DNA of 5,649 nucleotides from assembly GCA_016185555.1 (NCBI GenBank), contig JACPNI010000117.1:1-5649 (forward strand), in the 5' to 3' direction. Below are positions 1 through 5,413 of the stretch, in pieces (within the stretch, counting starts at the first letter, position 1; each line of letters opens with the position of its first letter). The stretch is from Candidatus Woesearchaeota archaeon. Its GTDB lineage: Archaea; Nanobdellota; Nanobdellia; SCGC-AAA011-G17; JACPNG01. The notes under the pieces were generated by a model, which saw only the letters and a program-made list of their open reading frames with translations, was not told the DNA's origin and searched no databases. The translations under genes and the position numbers were made by a program.

Positions 1-191
1 ATAATTATATCAATGCGCTATAACAAAGATGACTTAAAATGTGTTAAAAGTAGAAAAGAATAAAAGTCATAAAAACTAGCTTTGTATGTAATGTCATATA
101 ATCGTCTTTAAAAATCAAATAAATATTATGTATCAACAAAAAGTCCAAATAACGGTCACTTAGATAGGATTTAAACTTAAGGGATTGAAAA

Positions 192-827
192 ATGAAACAA
201 TATGAAAAAAATATTATAAAGGATTTCTCAGAATGGTCTCCAAAATGTACACACCCTGGTGCAGGAAGTCTTGATCAAGAAAAAAGAAATAAGAAATATA
301 GGCAATTAATAATTAGTTTGCTTAATTTAAAGAAAGGAGATAAAATCTTGGATATAGGATGCGGAACTGGAGATTTGCTTATAGATTTAGACAATAAATA
401 CAAGAATAGATTAAACTTAACAGGTATAGACATTACACCAAACTTCATCAAAGTTGCAAGAGAAAGGGTGAAGAATAGAAAAAAGATCGGAATATTAAAT
501 ATGTCGCTAAATAATTTAAGATTTGGAAATAATTTGTTTGACTATGTCTTCGCAATTAGGTTACTGCACCATATTAACAATCCAAAAAAGAAGATAAAAG
601 AGATCAATAAGGTCCTAAAAGATAAAGGCATTTTTGTTATATTTGATTGGTGTGGAGATTATAAGGTTGTGAAAAAATGGGACAAAGAACTAAGAAAAAA
701 AGAGAGTTCTCACCAAAAGTTTTATACTTCTGAAGAAGCAAAAAAGATATTAAGAAAATCGGGCTTTTTTATTATAAACATTATTAAAAAAAGATATTTC
801 ATGATAATAATATCTGAGAATTTCTAA
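192..827 (+). CDS. Class I SAM-dependent methyltransferase (Methyltransf_11-like)
   Basis: This 211-residue protein is a Rossmann-fold methyltransferase that would transfer a methyl group from S-adenosylmethionine to an unknown acceptor. The glycine-rich SAM loop is LDIGCGTGD at residues 53-61. An acidic residue ending strand beta-2 follows (TGID, 77-80). The stretch LRFGNNLFDYVFAIRLLHHI (109-128) matches the motif II/III region of the Methyltransf_11 family, and GIFVIFDW (147-154) is the next core strand. About 45 residues precede motif I, and the length is normal for a single-domain enzyme. The C-terminus is lysine-rich and ends in hydrophobic strands. The ATG is preceded by AAGGGAT (179-185), a modest ribosome binding site. 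It is the only plus-strand gene and converges on the gene at 1122-1886. The substrate cannot be read from sequence; small molecules, lipids or quinone-like acceptors are all possible. The fold assignment is strong and the specific function unknown. Confidence 0.9.
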   Translation: MKQYEKNIIKDFSEWSPKCTHPGAGSLDQEKRNKKYRQLIISLLNLKKGDKILDIGCGTGDLLIDLDNKYKNRLNLTGIDITPNFIKVARERVKNRKKIGILNMSLNNLRFGNNLFDYVFAIRLLHHINNPKKKIKEINKVLKDKGIFVIFDWCGDYKVVKKWDKELRKKESSHQKFYTSEEAKKILRKSGFFIINIIKKRYFMIIISENF

Positions 828-1121
828 GAGTTGGCTGTCATGAGGCTCCTGTTATGGCAATACAAATACCTTTTTCTTAAACTTAAATCCACGAGTCCTA
901 CCAAATTTTTGTTTTCGGTGTAATTTTGGAGTTGATATAGAATTATCAATCTTCGAGGCGAAGCCGAATGTAAATGTGCGTAGCACCGGAGGTCTAAGAG
1001 TTCTTTCCATTGAGCGAACGCGATACATTAAGAACAAGTTATCAAGGGGGCAATTTGATTATCTCAAAAGCGAAGCTTCTTTTATTAACATATTTAGGTT
1101 CCATTCAGATACGTAAACTTC
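828..1121. other. Convergent intergenic region with three adjacent small hairpins
   Basis: This gap lies between two converging methyltransferase genes and is visibly richer in G and C than its surroundings around 950-1030. It holds three consecutive stem-loops: TTGATA/TATCAA with a 6-base loop (932-949), TTC-GGC/GCC-GAA with a GAA triloop and a two-base bulge (952-968), and GTGC/GCAC with a GTA triloop (976-986). A T5 run at 871-875 could end transcription of the upstream gene. A plus-strand frame stays open from 844 to 1116 but has no ATG, GTG or TTG upstream of its middle. A 61-codon minus-strand frame (852-1037) gives a very basic, unrecognised peptide. I favour a structured RNA or a decayed element over a protein gene. 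Confidence 0.35.
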
Positions 1122-1886
1122 TTATTTTTCACCAACAAAGAAAAAGTCTTGAGAATTATTTATATATTCCTGTAATTCGGCATATTCTATTTGTATTTTA
1201 ATGAACTCTTCTTCATTCTTGAGATTATTCATTTCGTATTTATCCATAAGATTAAAAATACCTAATACTTTTTTTATTTTAAAACCATTTTGAGTAAGGG
1301 AATTTCTTAACTCATCCAATGTAAACTCATGACTTATATGGCCTTTCATTTGTCCACCCCAAACAATATATCTATCTCCTGTTTTCATATTCTTTCTAAA
1401 TGATTCATAATTGCCTTCTTTAAGCTCATGGGATTTACAATATATCAACCTATTATTTACTGTTGCCATCAATAATCCTCCTTTTTTGAGGATTCTATGT
1501 GCTTCTTGCATGGCTTCATTATAGTCTCCACAATAATCTAATATGGCATTTATCATTAATACAACATCAAATGACTCATCTTTAAATTCTGCCATATCAG
1601 TAACTGAATTTTTAATAAATTCTATATTTGAGTAAGATTTTAATTTATTTTTTGCTTTGTTTAACATCTCTTTAGATAGTTCTTTTAATACAATATTATG
1701 GCCTTTTTTTAATAGTGGTTCAGAAAACCTACCAGTACCTCCACCTGCATCTAGAATTTTGAGTATTTTGTTTTTTTGGAGATTGTCTATAATGAAATGT
1801 TCAACTATTCGATCACATACTCTATCGTCGTGATCGGAGTAATTAACTGCTACTTTATCGTAAAATGATTCTACTTCTTTTACCAT
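1122..1886 (-). CDS. Class I SAM-dependent methyltransferase, 254 residues
   Basis: A second Rossmann-fold methyltransferase, not closely similar to the one at 192-827. Motif I is ILDAGGGTGRF at residues 44-54. The beta-2 acidic residue is probably Glu69 (VLKELSKEML, 67-75), followed by the alanine- and lysine-rich helix of UbiE/Methyltransf_11/25-type enzymes. SFDVVLMINAILDYCG (105-120) is the motif II region, and RILKKGGLLMATVNN (131-145) is the typical strand after it. The C-terminal 100 residues include KGHISHEFTLDELRNSL (181-197), an insertion-like lid common in small-molecule methyltransferases. The ATG at 1886 lacks a ribosome binding site but lies 29 bases from a strong TATA-like box, which suggests a leaderless mRNA. 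A TAA stop ends it at 1122. The acceptor is unknown. The preceding minus-strand gene stops 37 bases upstream, so the two could also be read together. Confidence 0.9.
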   Translation of the reverse strand: MVKEVESFYDKVAVNYSDHDDRVCDRIVEHFIIDNLQKNKILKILDAGGGTGRFSEPLLKKGHNIVLKELSKEMLNKAKNKLKSYSNIEFIKNSVTDMAEFKDESFDVVLMINAILDYCGDYNEAMQEAHRILKKGGLLMATVNNRLIYCKSHELKEGNYESFRKNMKTGDRYIVWGGQMKGHISHEFTLDELRNSLTQNGFKIKKVLGIFNLMDKYEMNNLKNEEEFIKIQIEYAELQEYINNSQDFFFVGEK

Positions 1887-1908
1887 TCTGCATACTTGTT
1901 ATTTTTTA

Positions 1909-1918
1909 ATTTATAAAT
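1909..1918 (-). promoter_or_regulatory. Archaeal TATA box for the 254-residue methyltransferase, probably leaderless
   Basis: The palindrome ATTTATAAAT is centred about 27-29 bases upstream of the ATG at 1886. That is the distance expected between an archaeal TATA box and a start codon that coincides with the transcription start. No GGAGG-like sequence lies between them (AACAAGTATGCAGA), which fits leaderless translation. The box begins only six bases beyond the stop codon of the previous gene, so this gene seems to have its own promoter. Confidence 0.5.
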
Positions 1919-1923
1919 GTATC

Positions 1924-2376
1924 TCAAATTTTATCTAATATGGCTTTTGAAATATTACAAATATTCTCTTCTAAGTTTAAGGATGAAGCATTGAAAGGTT
2001 TTAGTACATCCAATAACCATTGACTGTAAGTATCATCTTTAAGTTTATTATGAATTTCTTCAGGAGAATCTGTTAGGTAAACACACTTTTGATTGCCTTT
2101 GAGATATGAGGTAGGTCTATCAGGCACTTCAGAGTACCAAATCATTTTAAAGGGATTGTCACTTATTTTTCTAGAAAGATCAAGAATTATTCTATCAAAT
2201 GGTGCTTCACTCGTTGGTCCAAGTTTATAATCAACTCCAAGAAGTTCGGCTAGATAAGTTGCTTCTGCAACCTCTAGAGGAGCATATAATGCATTAAAAG
2301 AACCATTATTCTTTCTAATACTCCTCAAGATTGTAAGTTTTTGTTTTTCTGGATCTCTGCAAAAGTCTAAAAACAT
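1924..2376 (-). CDS. Unrecognised 150-residue protein
   Basis: I do not recognise a family. The protein is soluble-looking, with no signal peptide or membrane segment. It alternates short helices and strands: YAPLEVAEATYLAELLGVDY (31-50), FDRIILDLSRKI (60-71), FKMIWYSEVP (76-85) and CVYLTDSPEEIHNKL (98-112). The stretch VYLTDSPEEI faintly recalls the segment after the KMSKS loop of class I tryptophanyl-tRNA synthetases, but no KMSKS or HIGH motif is visible, so I do not make that call. An in-frame TAA four codons upstream makes ATG 2376 the only ATG start. AGAGG lies just three bases upstream, inside a hairpin. A TGA stop ends the gene 37 bases before the methyltransferase start. Codon use and composition match the neighbours and the frame is clean, so I believe the gene is real. 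Confidence 0.7.
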   Translation of the reverse strand: MFLDFCRDPEKQKLTILRSIRKNNGSFNALYAPLEVAEATYLAELLGVDYKLGPTSEAPFDRIILDLSRKISDNPFKMIWYSEVPDRPTSYLKGNQKCVYLTDSPEEIHNKLKDDTYSQWLLDVLKPFNASSLNLEENICNISKAILDKI

Positions 2377-2377
2377 A

Positions 2378-2402
2378 TGCCTCTTTTACAAAGTAAAAGG
2401 CA
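2378..2402 (-). promoter_or_regulatory. Leader hairpin covering the ribosome binding site of the 150-residue gene
   Basis: On the minus strand TGCCTTTTAC, a TTT loop and GTAAAAGAGGCA form an 11-bp stem with one bulged base. The 3' arm contains AGAGG, the only ribosome-binding-like sequence before the ATG at 2376. The stem ends one base before that ATG, so folding would hide the ribosome binding site. It could act as a translational switch or a protein-binding site. No terminator-like long T run follows. Confidence 0.45.
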
Positions 2403-2430
2403 CTATGACTAAAGGATTGGAACTCCCCCA

Positions 2431-2438
2431 TTATAAAA
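2431..2438 (-). promoter_or_regulatory. Possible TATA box for the 150-residue gene
   Basis: TTTTATAA on the minus strand is the best TATA-like match upstream of the gene. Transcription would begin about 25 bases downstream, near 2409, giving a leader of roughly 30 bases made almost entirely of the hairpin at 2378-2402. The sequence before the box is pyrimidine-rich and is a poor BRE, so confidence is limited. Confidence 0.3.
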
Positions 2439-2537
2439 GAAAAGGAATAAATTCTTAACTTTACATGCTCTTAAGGGTAGTTGTGTTTTATGAATATCAA
2501 AAAGGAGGCTCGCCATGTTTATGTAGATTTTTTAGTT
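2439..2537. other. Intergenic stretch with no gene I can support
   Basis: Together with the leader region and repeat copy 1, this belongs to a gene-free interval of about 336 bases (2377-2712). On the plus strand a good AAAGGAGG (near 2501) precedes ATG TTT ATG TAG, which encodes only three residues. An overlapping 20-codon frame begins at 2490. Neither is convincing as a gene. Confidence 0.3.
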
Positions 2538-2640
2538 ATCTTCACTCTTTAATGGTTACAAAACCGAAAGATTTAAGTCCAGCAGTGCAGTCATCTATGC
2601 AGTCTGCTGTTATTCTTGTCCTGTTGCCTTTGCCTTCCAT
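2538..2640. repeat. Direct repeat copy 1, downstream of the toxin-antitoxin pair
   Basis: About 103 bases, roughly 85% identical to 3198-3301 in the same orientation. Two 26-base blocks are perfectly conserved (2551-2576 and 2615-2640). They flank a variable centre that folds as CAGCAG-TGCA/TGCA-GT-CTGCTG (2580-2609). On the minus strand the copy also encodes an open frame of 32 codons (2640 down to 2542), starting MEGKGNRTRI and containing ADC-I-DDCTA. It has no ribosome binding site, and its ATG sits exactly at the edge of homology. The copy could be a small structured RNA, a remnant of a mobile element, or a tiny gene. Confidence 0.85.
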
Positions 2641-2712
2641 AAAAAGATTCAATTTCCCGGCTCTAGCCTATTGGAATCGCATTCTTCTTTAGCAAAGTTT
2701 CTTTTTTATCAG

Positions 2713-2964
2713 CTATATTTCTCTATAATCATGTTTCCTAGGCACTATTCTCAAAAAATCTATATTGCTGCCATTCATCTCGTAGATTATCCTGAAATTG
2801 CTAACATGAATCGACCAAAAAGGATTTCCTTTGAGTTTTTTCCCGATTGGCGCTCTGTTTTCAAGCTCTAAAGTTTTATCTATGATTTGTTTTCTTATTA
2901 TTTTGTCTTTAACAATCTTTTCCAGATCTTCATAGAAAGAAGGCTTATAATTAAGAATGAACAT
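2713..2964 (-). CDS. RelE/ParE-superfamily toxin (putative mRNA interferase)
   Basis: This 83-residue protein has the size and layout of archaeal RelE toxins, which cleave mRNA in the ribosome. Two N-terminal helices (residues 8-36, FYEDLEKIVKDKIIRKQI and following) precede a basic beta-sheet: GKKLKGNPFWSIHVSNFRII (41-60), YEMNGSNIDFLRIVP (61-75) and RKHDY (76-80). Arg58, Arg76, Lys77 and Tyr80 sit where RelE-type catalytic and RNA-binding residues are expected. FRIIYEM is the usual core strand of the family. One base separates the ATG at 2964 from the antitoxin stop, and there is no independent ribosome binding site, so translation is probably coupled. A ParE-like (gyrase-targeting) activity cannot be excluded from sequence alone. 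There is no truncation and the TAG stop is clean. Confidence 0.85.
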   Translation of the reverse strand: MFILNYKPSFYEDLEKIVKDKIIRKQIIDKTLELENRAPIGKKLKGNPFWSIHVSNFRIIYEMNGSNIDFLRIVPRKHDYREI

Positions 2965-2965
2965 T

Positions 2966-3148
2966 CTATATCAGTTTCTTGGCTTTATCCAAAAAGTCTT
3001 TTTTGCTCATTGACTTTTCTGTTCTAGCCTCTTCTATCAGTTGCAGTTCTTCTCCTGAAACATCTTCAGTTAGATTATTTTCTACTAGTTTCTTGTAAAA
3101 TTGAAGTTCTACATATTCCTCTCTCGGTACGCAGATGGTTGCTTCCAT
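2966..3148 (-). CDS. Antitoxin of the RelE-type toxin-antitoxin pair
   Basis: This acidic, helical protein of 60 residues directly precedes the toxin, the normal order for type II modules. The start MEATICVPREEY (1-12) resembles archaeal antitoxins that begin M-K/E-ATICVP followed by a long helix (YKKLVENN, 18-25). The C-terminal half (SGEELQLIEEARTEKSMSKKDFLDKAKKL, roughly 31-59, given here by its elements) is predicted to wrap the toxin. The N-terminal strand may form a dimeric DNA-binding unit and so repress the operon, as in related systems; that is inference. AAGGTGA (3155-3161) is a good ribosome binding site at proper spacing from the ATG at 3148. The gene ends with TAG one base before the toxin ATG. 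Confidence 0.75.
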   Translation of the reverse strand: MEATICVPREEYVELQFYKKLVENNLTEDVSGEELQLIEEARTEKSMSKKDFLDKAKKLI

Positions 3149-3154
3149 TTTGAT

Positions 3155-3196
3155 TCACCTTGTTTGGAGTAAGTTATTTAACTATTTAAACCTTTC
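3155..3196 (-). promoter_or_regulatory. Archaeal promoter and ribosome binding site of the toxin-antitoxin operon
   Basis: Reading on the minus strand, GAAAGG (3191-3196) and TTTAAATA (3183-3190) make a BRE plus TATA box close to the archaeal consensus. A transcription start near 3161 is predicted, next to AAGGTGA (3155-3161), which lies six bases or so before the ATG at 3148. The promoter begins two bases beyond the inner edge of repeat copy 2, so the repeat lies immediately upstream, where a regulator could bind. Confidence 0.6.
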
Positions 3197-3197
3197 T

Positions 3198-3301
3198 ATC
3201 CTCACTCCTAAATGGTTACAAAACCGAAAGATTTAATTTAAGGCAGTGCAGTCATCAGCACAGTCTGCTTCTATCCTTGTCCTGTTGCCTTTGCCTTCCA
3301 T
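3198..3301. repeat. Direct repeat copy 2, upstream of the toxin-antitoxin pair
   Basis: About 104 bases, matching 2538-2640. The perfectly conserved blocks are 3211-3236 and 3276-3301. The central hairpin is kept although the bases differ: AGGCAG/CTGCTT (3241-3246 with 3265-3270) replaces CAGCAG/CTGCTG, including one C-G to A-U exchange and one A-U to G-U exchange. The minus-strand frame starting at 3301 (MEGKGNRTRI, then EADCADDCTALN) is shorter here, stopping at 3233 because of a one-base length difference. That frame starts eight bases after the stop of the gene at 3310-4104 and has no ribosome binding site. Confidence 0.85.
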
Positions 3302-3309
3302 TTGCTTTT

Positions 3310-4104
3310 CTAACATAACTTGATGTAGTTTTTCATTTCAAATTCAAGTTTTTCTTTAGTGGAGCTAATTATTCTAGAAACATTAAATGATTCTATTGCA
3401 TACTCAATTGTTTTGCTGGCGGATTTGATTCCTAAAAAACGCCCGCCGCCTCCCAAAAGCACACTCCCAAGCAACCCATCTATACAGGAGCTTATGAATA
3501 AAAGTCTGCCTAGTGGTTGTTCATATTTATCTTCGGTGTACCACACCCCTATTTTTTTACCATATACCTCTTTGTATTTTTTCAGGTACATTTCTGCTCT
3601 TTTCACACCTCCCAAAAAAGGGATTGTTTGTGGATGTTCTAAAGCGTAATCAACGCTTATTACTTCAGACGGAGCATCAGTTATTTTATCATAATCCACT
3701 ACCCAAACCAATCTATTTCCTTGTAAATCTGCCACGCCATCTAATTTAACTAGCCTATCGAATTCCTGTTGGGGAACTCTTCCAGCATGATTAATCAATC
3801 CCAAATCTATTGCCCGTCTTATGTTTTCTTGTTCACAAAAGTAATTAGGAATATGTGCATAAACAACAACTACACTATCCTTGTTTGTTCTTCCTGTAAC
3901 CTTAATGCTTGGTGTACAATACCATATCTTCCATAATCTAGCATCTTCATCAGCATTTATTCTTAAGTCAACTATAGAAGGCATAAATAGAGGCGCATAT
4001 GCTTTAGATTTACATTTTAACATAGCTTTATCTGTATTAATATCATAGAATTCATTGCCTTCTAAGATGATTGCACCAATGCAGTTAGTTAATCCATTAT
4101 TCAT
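3310..4104 (-). CDS. Unrecognised 264-residue protein of the PvcA-like operon
   Basis: I do not recognise a family. The protein looks soluble and globular, with mixed strands and helices and no signal peptide. Notable stretches are VVVVYAHIPNYF (78-89), RLVWVVDYDKI (131-141), HPQTIPFLGGVKRAEMYLKK (157-176), KKIGVWYTED (183-192), QPLGRLLFISS (196-206) and the glycine-rich LLGSVLLGGGGRFLGI (211-226). The glycine run could be a nucleotide or phosphate loop, or a hydrophobic turn. It fits no P-loop consensus. The ATG at 4104 overlaps the last eight bases of the upstream gene (ATGAATAA), so translation is probably coupled; AAAAGG lies about seven bases before it. Its close coupling to the 333-residue protein suggests the two act together, for example as two enzymes of a pathway. 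The gene ends with TAG, eight bases before repeat copy 2. Confidence 0.8.
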   Translation of the reverse strand: MNNGLTNCIGAIILEGNEFYDINTDKAMLKCKSKAYAPLFMPSIVDLRINADEDARLWKIWYCTPSIKVTGRTNKDSVVVVYAHIPNYFCEQENIRRAIDLGLINHAGRVPQQEFDRLVKLDGVADLQGNRLVWVVDYDKITDAPSEVISVDYALEHPQTIPFLGGVKRAEMYLKKYKEVYGKKIGVWYTEDKYEQPLGRLLFISSCIDGLLGSVLLGGGGRFLGIKSASKTIEYAIESFNVSRIISSTKEKLEFEMKNYIKLC

Positions 4105-5098
4105 TTATGCCTTTTTTGTTTGATATTATTATGCTTGCCACTTCTCTTGGCAATATTCTGGGAAATGGTACTACATGAGTATTATGATCGCCAAAATTTG
4201 TGCTCGTCAATAAGAGAGGCCTAACTGAAGTGTTATCTTGGTATTCTATGGAAACCTGACCGCATTGAATTCTCGAATCTGAACCAGGAAATGCTCGAAA
4301 ACAAAATGTTGAATTTGTAGATCTTTGGGTTAATCTAACACCCTCTAAGGTTGCTGATCCTAGTAATGACTCAGAAATTTGAATAAGTTGTTGATAAGTC
4401 AGTATTCTTAGTATAGCCTCTTTTTCAGAACATTCATAACCAAGAAAACGAATAACATTCTCATGTTCCTTAAATGTTAATTTGTAACTGTCGATTTCTT
4501 CTCTAGTAATATGCTCTATATCATATTGATCAATATTAAAAAGTTCTGATTCCACCATCATATCTACAACAGAATTCATGCCGACCTCTTTTATTAATTC
4601 TCTAAAATTAGCAGAATATTGTTCTGTTTTTTCAACAGGTACGTCATTGGCGAGTTGAGAGCATCTATTATCAATAACAAGATGAAAATTACACCCAATG
4701 GGATAAATTTCTTCTATTCTATCTGTGGCTTTCTTTATTTGATATAATATGAGTAATTCCCCCAGGCCAACATCAAAACATAATTCTGGCTTATGAAAGT
4801 CTAAACTTGCATGATAACCTCCGCCAACATCATAAAAAAATTGGATTGGCTTGTTTTGACTGATTGCCAAAGAGATGTTTTTAACTATGCCGGATTTATA
4901 TTTTTCAGATAATTTCTTGCTTAAATAACAAAATTCTCTTGAAGTTAGGATTGAGAATGCTTTTTCCTCTAATTCCTTTTCTTCGATCATGAATTTTTTA
5001 TAGTCAGTTTTAGGTTTGAAAGTGGACATAACCTGCTCTAGATAAGATTCCGCAACAGAATAGTCTAACTTTTGGTTTATATTTTTGAGTCCTGGCAA
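4097..5098 (-). CDS. Possible DIT1/PvcA-like (isonitrile synthase family) protein
   Basis: The 333-residue protein shows the order of patterns I know from the DIT1/PvcA family, whose members convert the amino group of Tyr or Trp to an isonitrile. NKPIQFFYDVGGGYH (82-96) would match the first core strand. PELCFDVGLGELLILYQI (104-121) corresponds to the family's PDxGExxxLxxL helix. RIEEIYPIGCNFHLVIDN (127-144) corresponds to RIxExYPPGAxxxIxSDG, and DVPVEKTEQYSANFRELIKE (152-171) to the VPDxxVxxYxxxL helix. EGVRLTQRS (252-260) and HNTHVVPFP (305-313) could be the C-terminal strands. Some catalytic residues may differ: Asp143-Asn144 replaces the usual SDG or DGR step. The TTG start at 5098 has GGGTG upstream and overlaps the previous gene by 22 bases. 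An ATG at 5029 (residue 24) is the alternative. The gene itself is certain; the family call is moderate. Confidence 0.55.
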   Translation of the reverse strand: MPGLKNINQKLDYSVAESYLEQVMSTFKPKTDYKKFMIEEKELEEKAFSILTSREFCYLSKKLSEKYKSGIVKNISLAISQNKPIQFFYDVGGGYHASLDFHKPELCFDVGLGELLILYQIKKATDRIEEIYPIGCNFHLVIDNRCSQLANDVPVEKTEQYSANFRELIKEVGMNSVVDMMVESELFNIDQYDIEHITREEIDSYKLTFKEHENVIRFLGYECSEKEAILRILTYQQLIQISESLLGSATLEGVRLTQRSTNSTFCFRAFPGSDSRIQCGQVSIEYQDNTSVRPLLLTSTNFGDHNTHVVPFPRILPREVASIIISNKKGINE

Positions 5099-5400
5099 AT
5101 TTCACACACCCTTTCCTTCAATATCCAGTTCTCTTTTTTTATGAAAATTAATTCTACAGAATTTATAGATGTTATTTTTTCAATGCCACCAATAATCTTC
5201 TCCTGAAACTCTTTAGTTCTTCTTTCTTCCAAATCATATAAAAAAATAGAAGCCTTTTCATCTGAAGTTTTCTCATCAACTTGCATATAGAATTCTATTG
5301 TATTTGGTGGTCTATTTATTAGATTTACAATTTTTGGGATGTTACTTTTTAGATAATCTGCTTTTTCCTGACTTTTTACCAAAAAAAATAGTCGCGGCAT
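5077..5400 (-). CDS. Possible tautomerase/MIF-superfamily protein (DUF1904-like), 107 residues
   Basis: The protein starts MPRLFF, and tautomerase-superfamily enzymes use the proline after Met as the catalytic N-terminal base. The rest follows the beta-alpha-beta layout of that fold. A first strand (RLFFLVK, 3-9) is followed by a helix (IPKIVNLINRP, 21-31), PNTIEFYMQVDE (32-43), a strand ASIFLYDLE (50-58), a helix (QEKIIGGIEKI, 66-76) and a last strand VELIFIKKENW (82-92). This resembles DUF1904 and MIF proteins in length and order. A CEIC pair (99-102) near the end could bind metal. I start at ATG 5400 because AGAGGTGA (5406-5413) is an excellent ribosome binding site for it. A GTG at 5409 would add three residues (M-K-I) and bury the proline, and that GTG lies inside the ribosome binding site itself. 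It overlaps the downstream gene by 22 bases. Confidence 0.5.
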   Translation of the reverse strand: MPRLFFLVKSQEKADYLKSNIPKIVNLINRPPNTIEFYMQVDEKTSDEKASIFLYDLEERRTKEFQEKIIGGIEKITSINSVELIFIKKENWILKERVCEICQDSKI

Positions 5401-5405
5401 TATTT

Positions 5406-5413
5406 TCACCTCT
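5406..5413 (-). promoter_or_regulatory. Ribosome binding site that decides the start of the tautomerase-like gene
   Basis: AGAGGTGA on the minus strand is a near-perfect Shine-Dalgarno sequence, with about six bases before ATG 5400. It overlaps the last codons and TGA stop of the upstream truncated gene, which implies coupled translation. Confidence 0.7.

Noticed and set aside
852..1037. Minus-strand 61-codon frame giving a very basic peptide
   Set aside because: It has no ribosome binding site or recognisable motif and overlaps the hairpin cluster. Few stop codons are expected in this GC-richer stretch, so an open frame is weak evidence.
952..1075. Group II intron domain V or RNase P RNA
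   Set aside because: The conserved domain V and RNase P core sequences are not present; only generic small hairpins are visible.
1010..1201. Plus-strand 63-codon frame
   Set aside because: It runs into the antisense strand of the methyltransferase gene and has no ribosome binding site or family features.
2551..2640. tRNA-like reading of the repeat because it ends in CCA on the plus strand and its peptide contains GNRTR
   Set aside because: GNRTR often arises from translating antisense T-arms, but no GTTCGAATC-type T-loop or 7-bp acceptor stem can be formed here.
2641..2680. Hairpin GGCT/AGCC followed by T5 as a terminator for the toxin-antitoxin operon
   Set aside because: The stem is only four base pairs with a two-base loop and a loosely paired base, so it is too weak to call.
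2465..2871. Plus-strand frames across repeat copy 1 and opposite the toxin gene
   Set aside because: They lie over the repeat or antisense to the RelE-like gene, and the translations look like low-complexity shadows.
3359..3749. Two plus-strand frames of 96 and 78 codons
   Set aside because: Both are antisense shadows inside the well-supported 264-residue gene.
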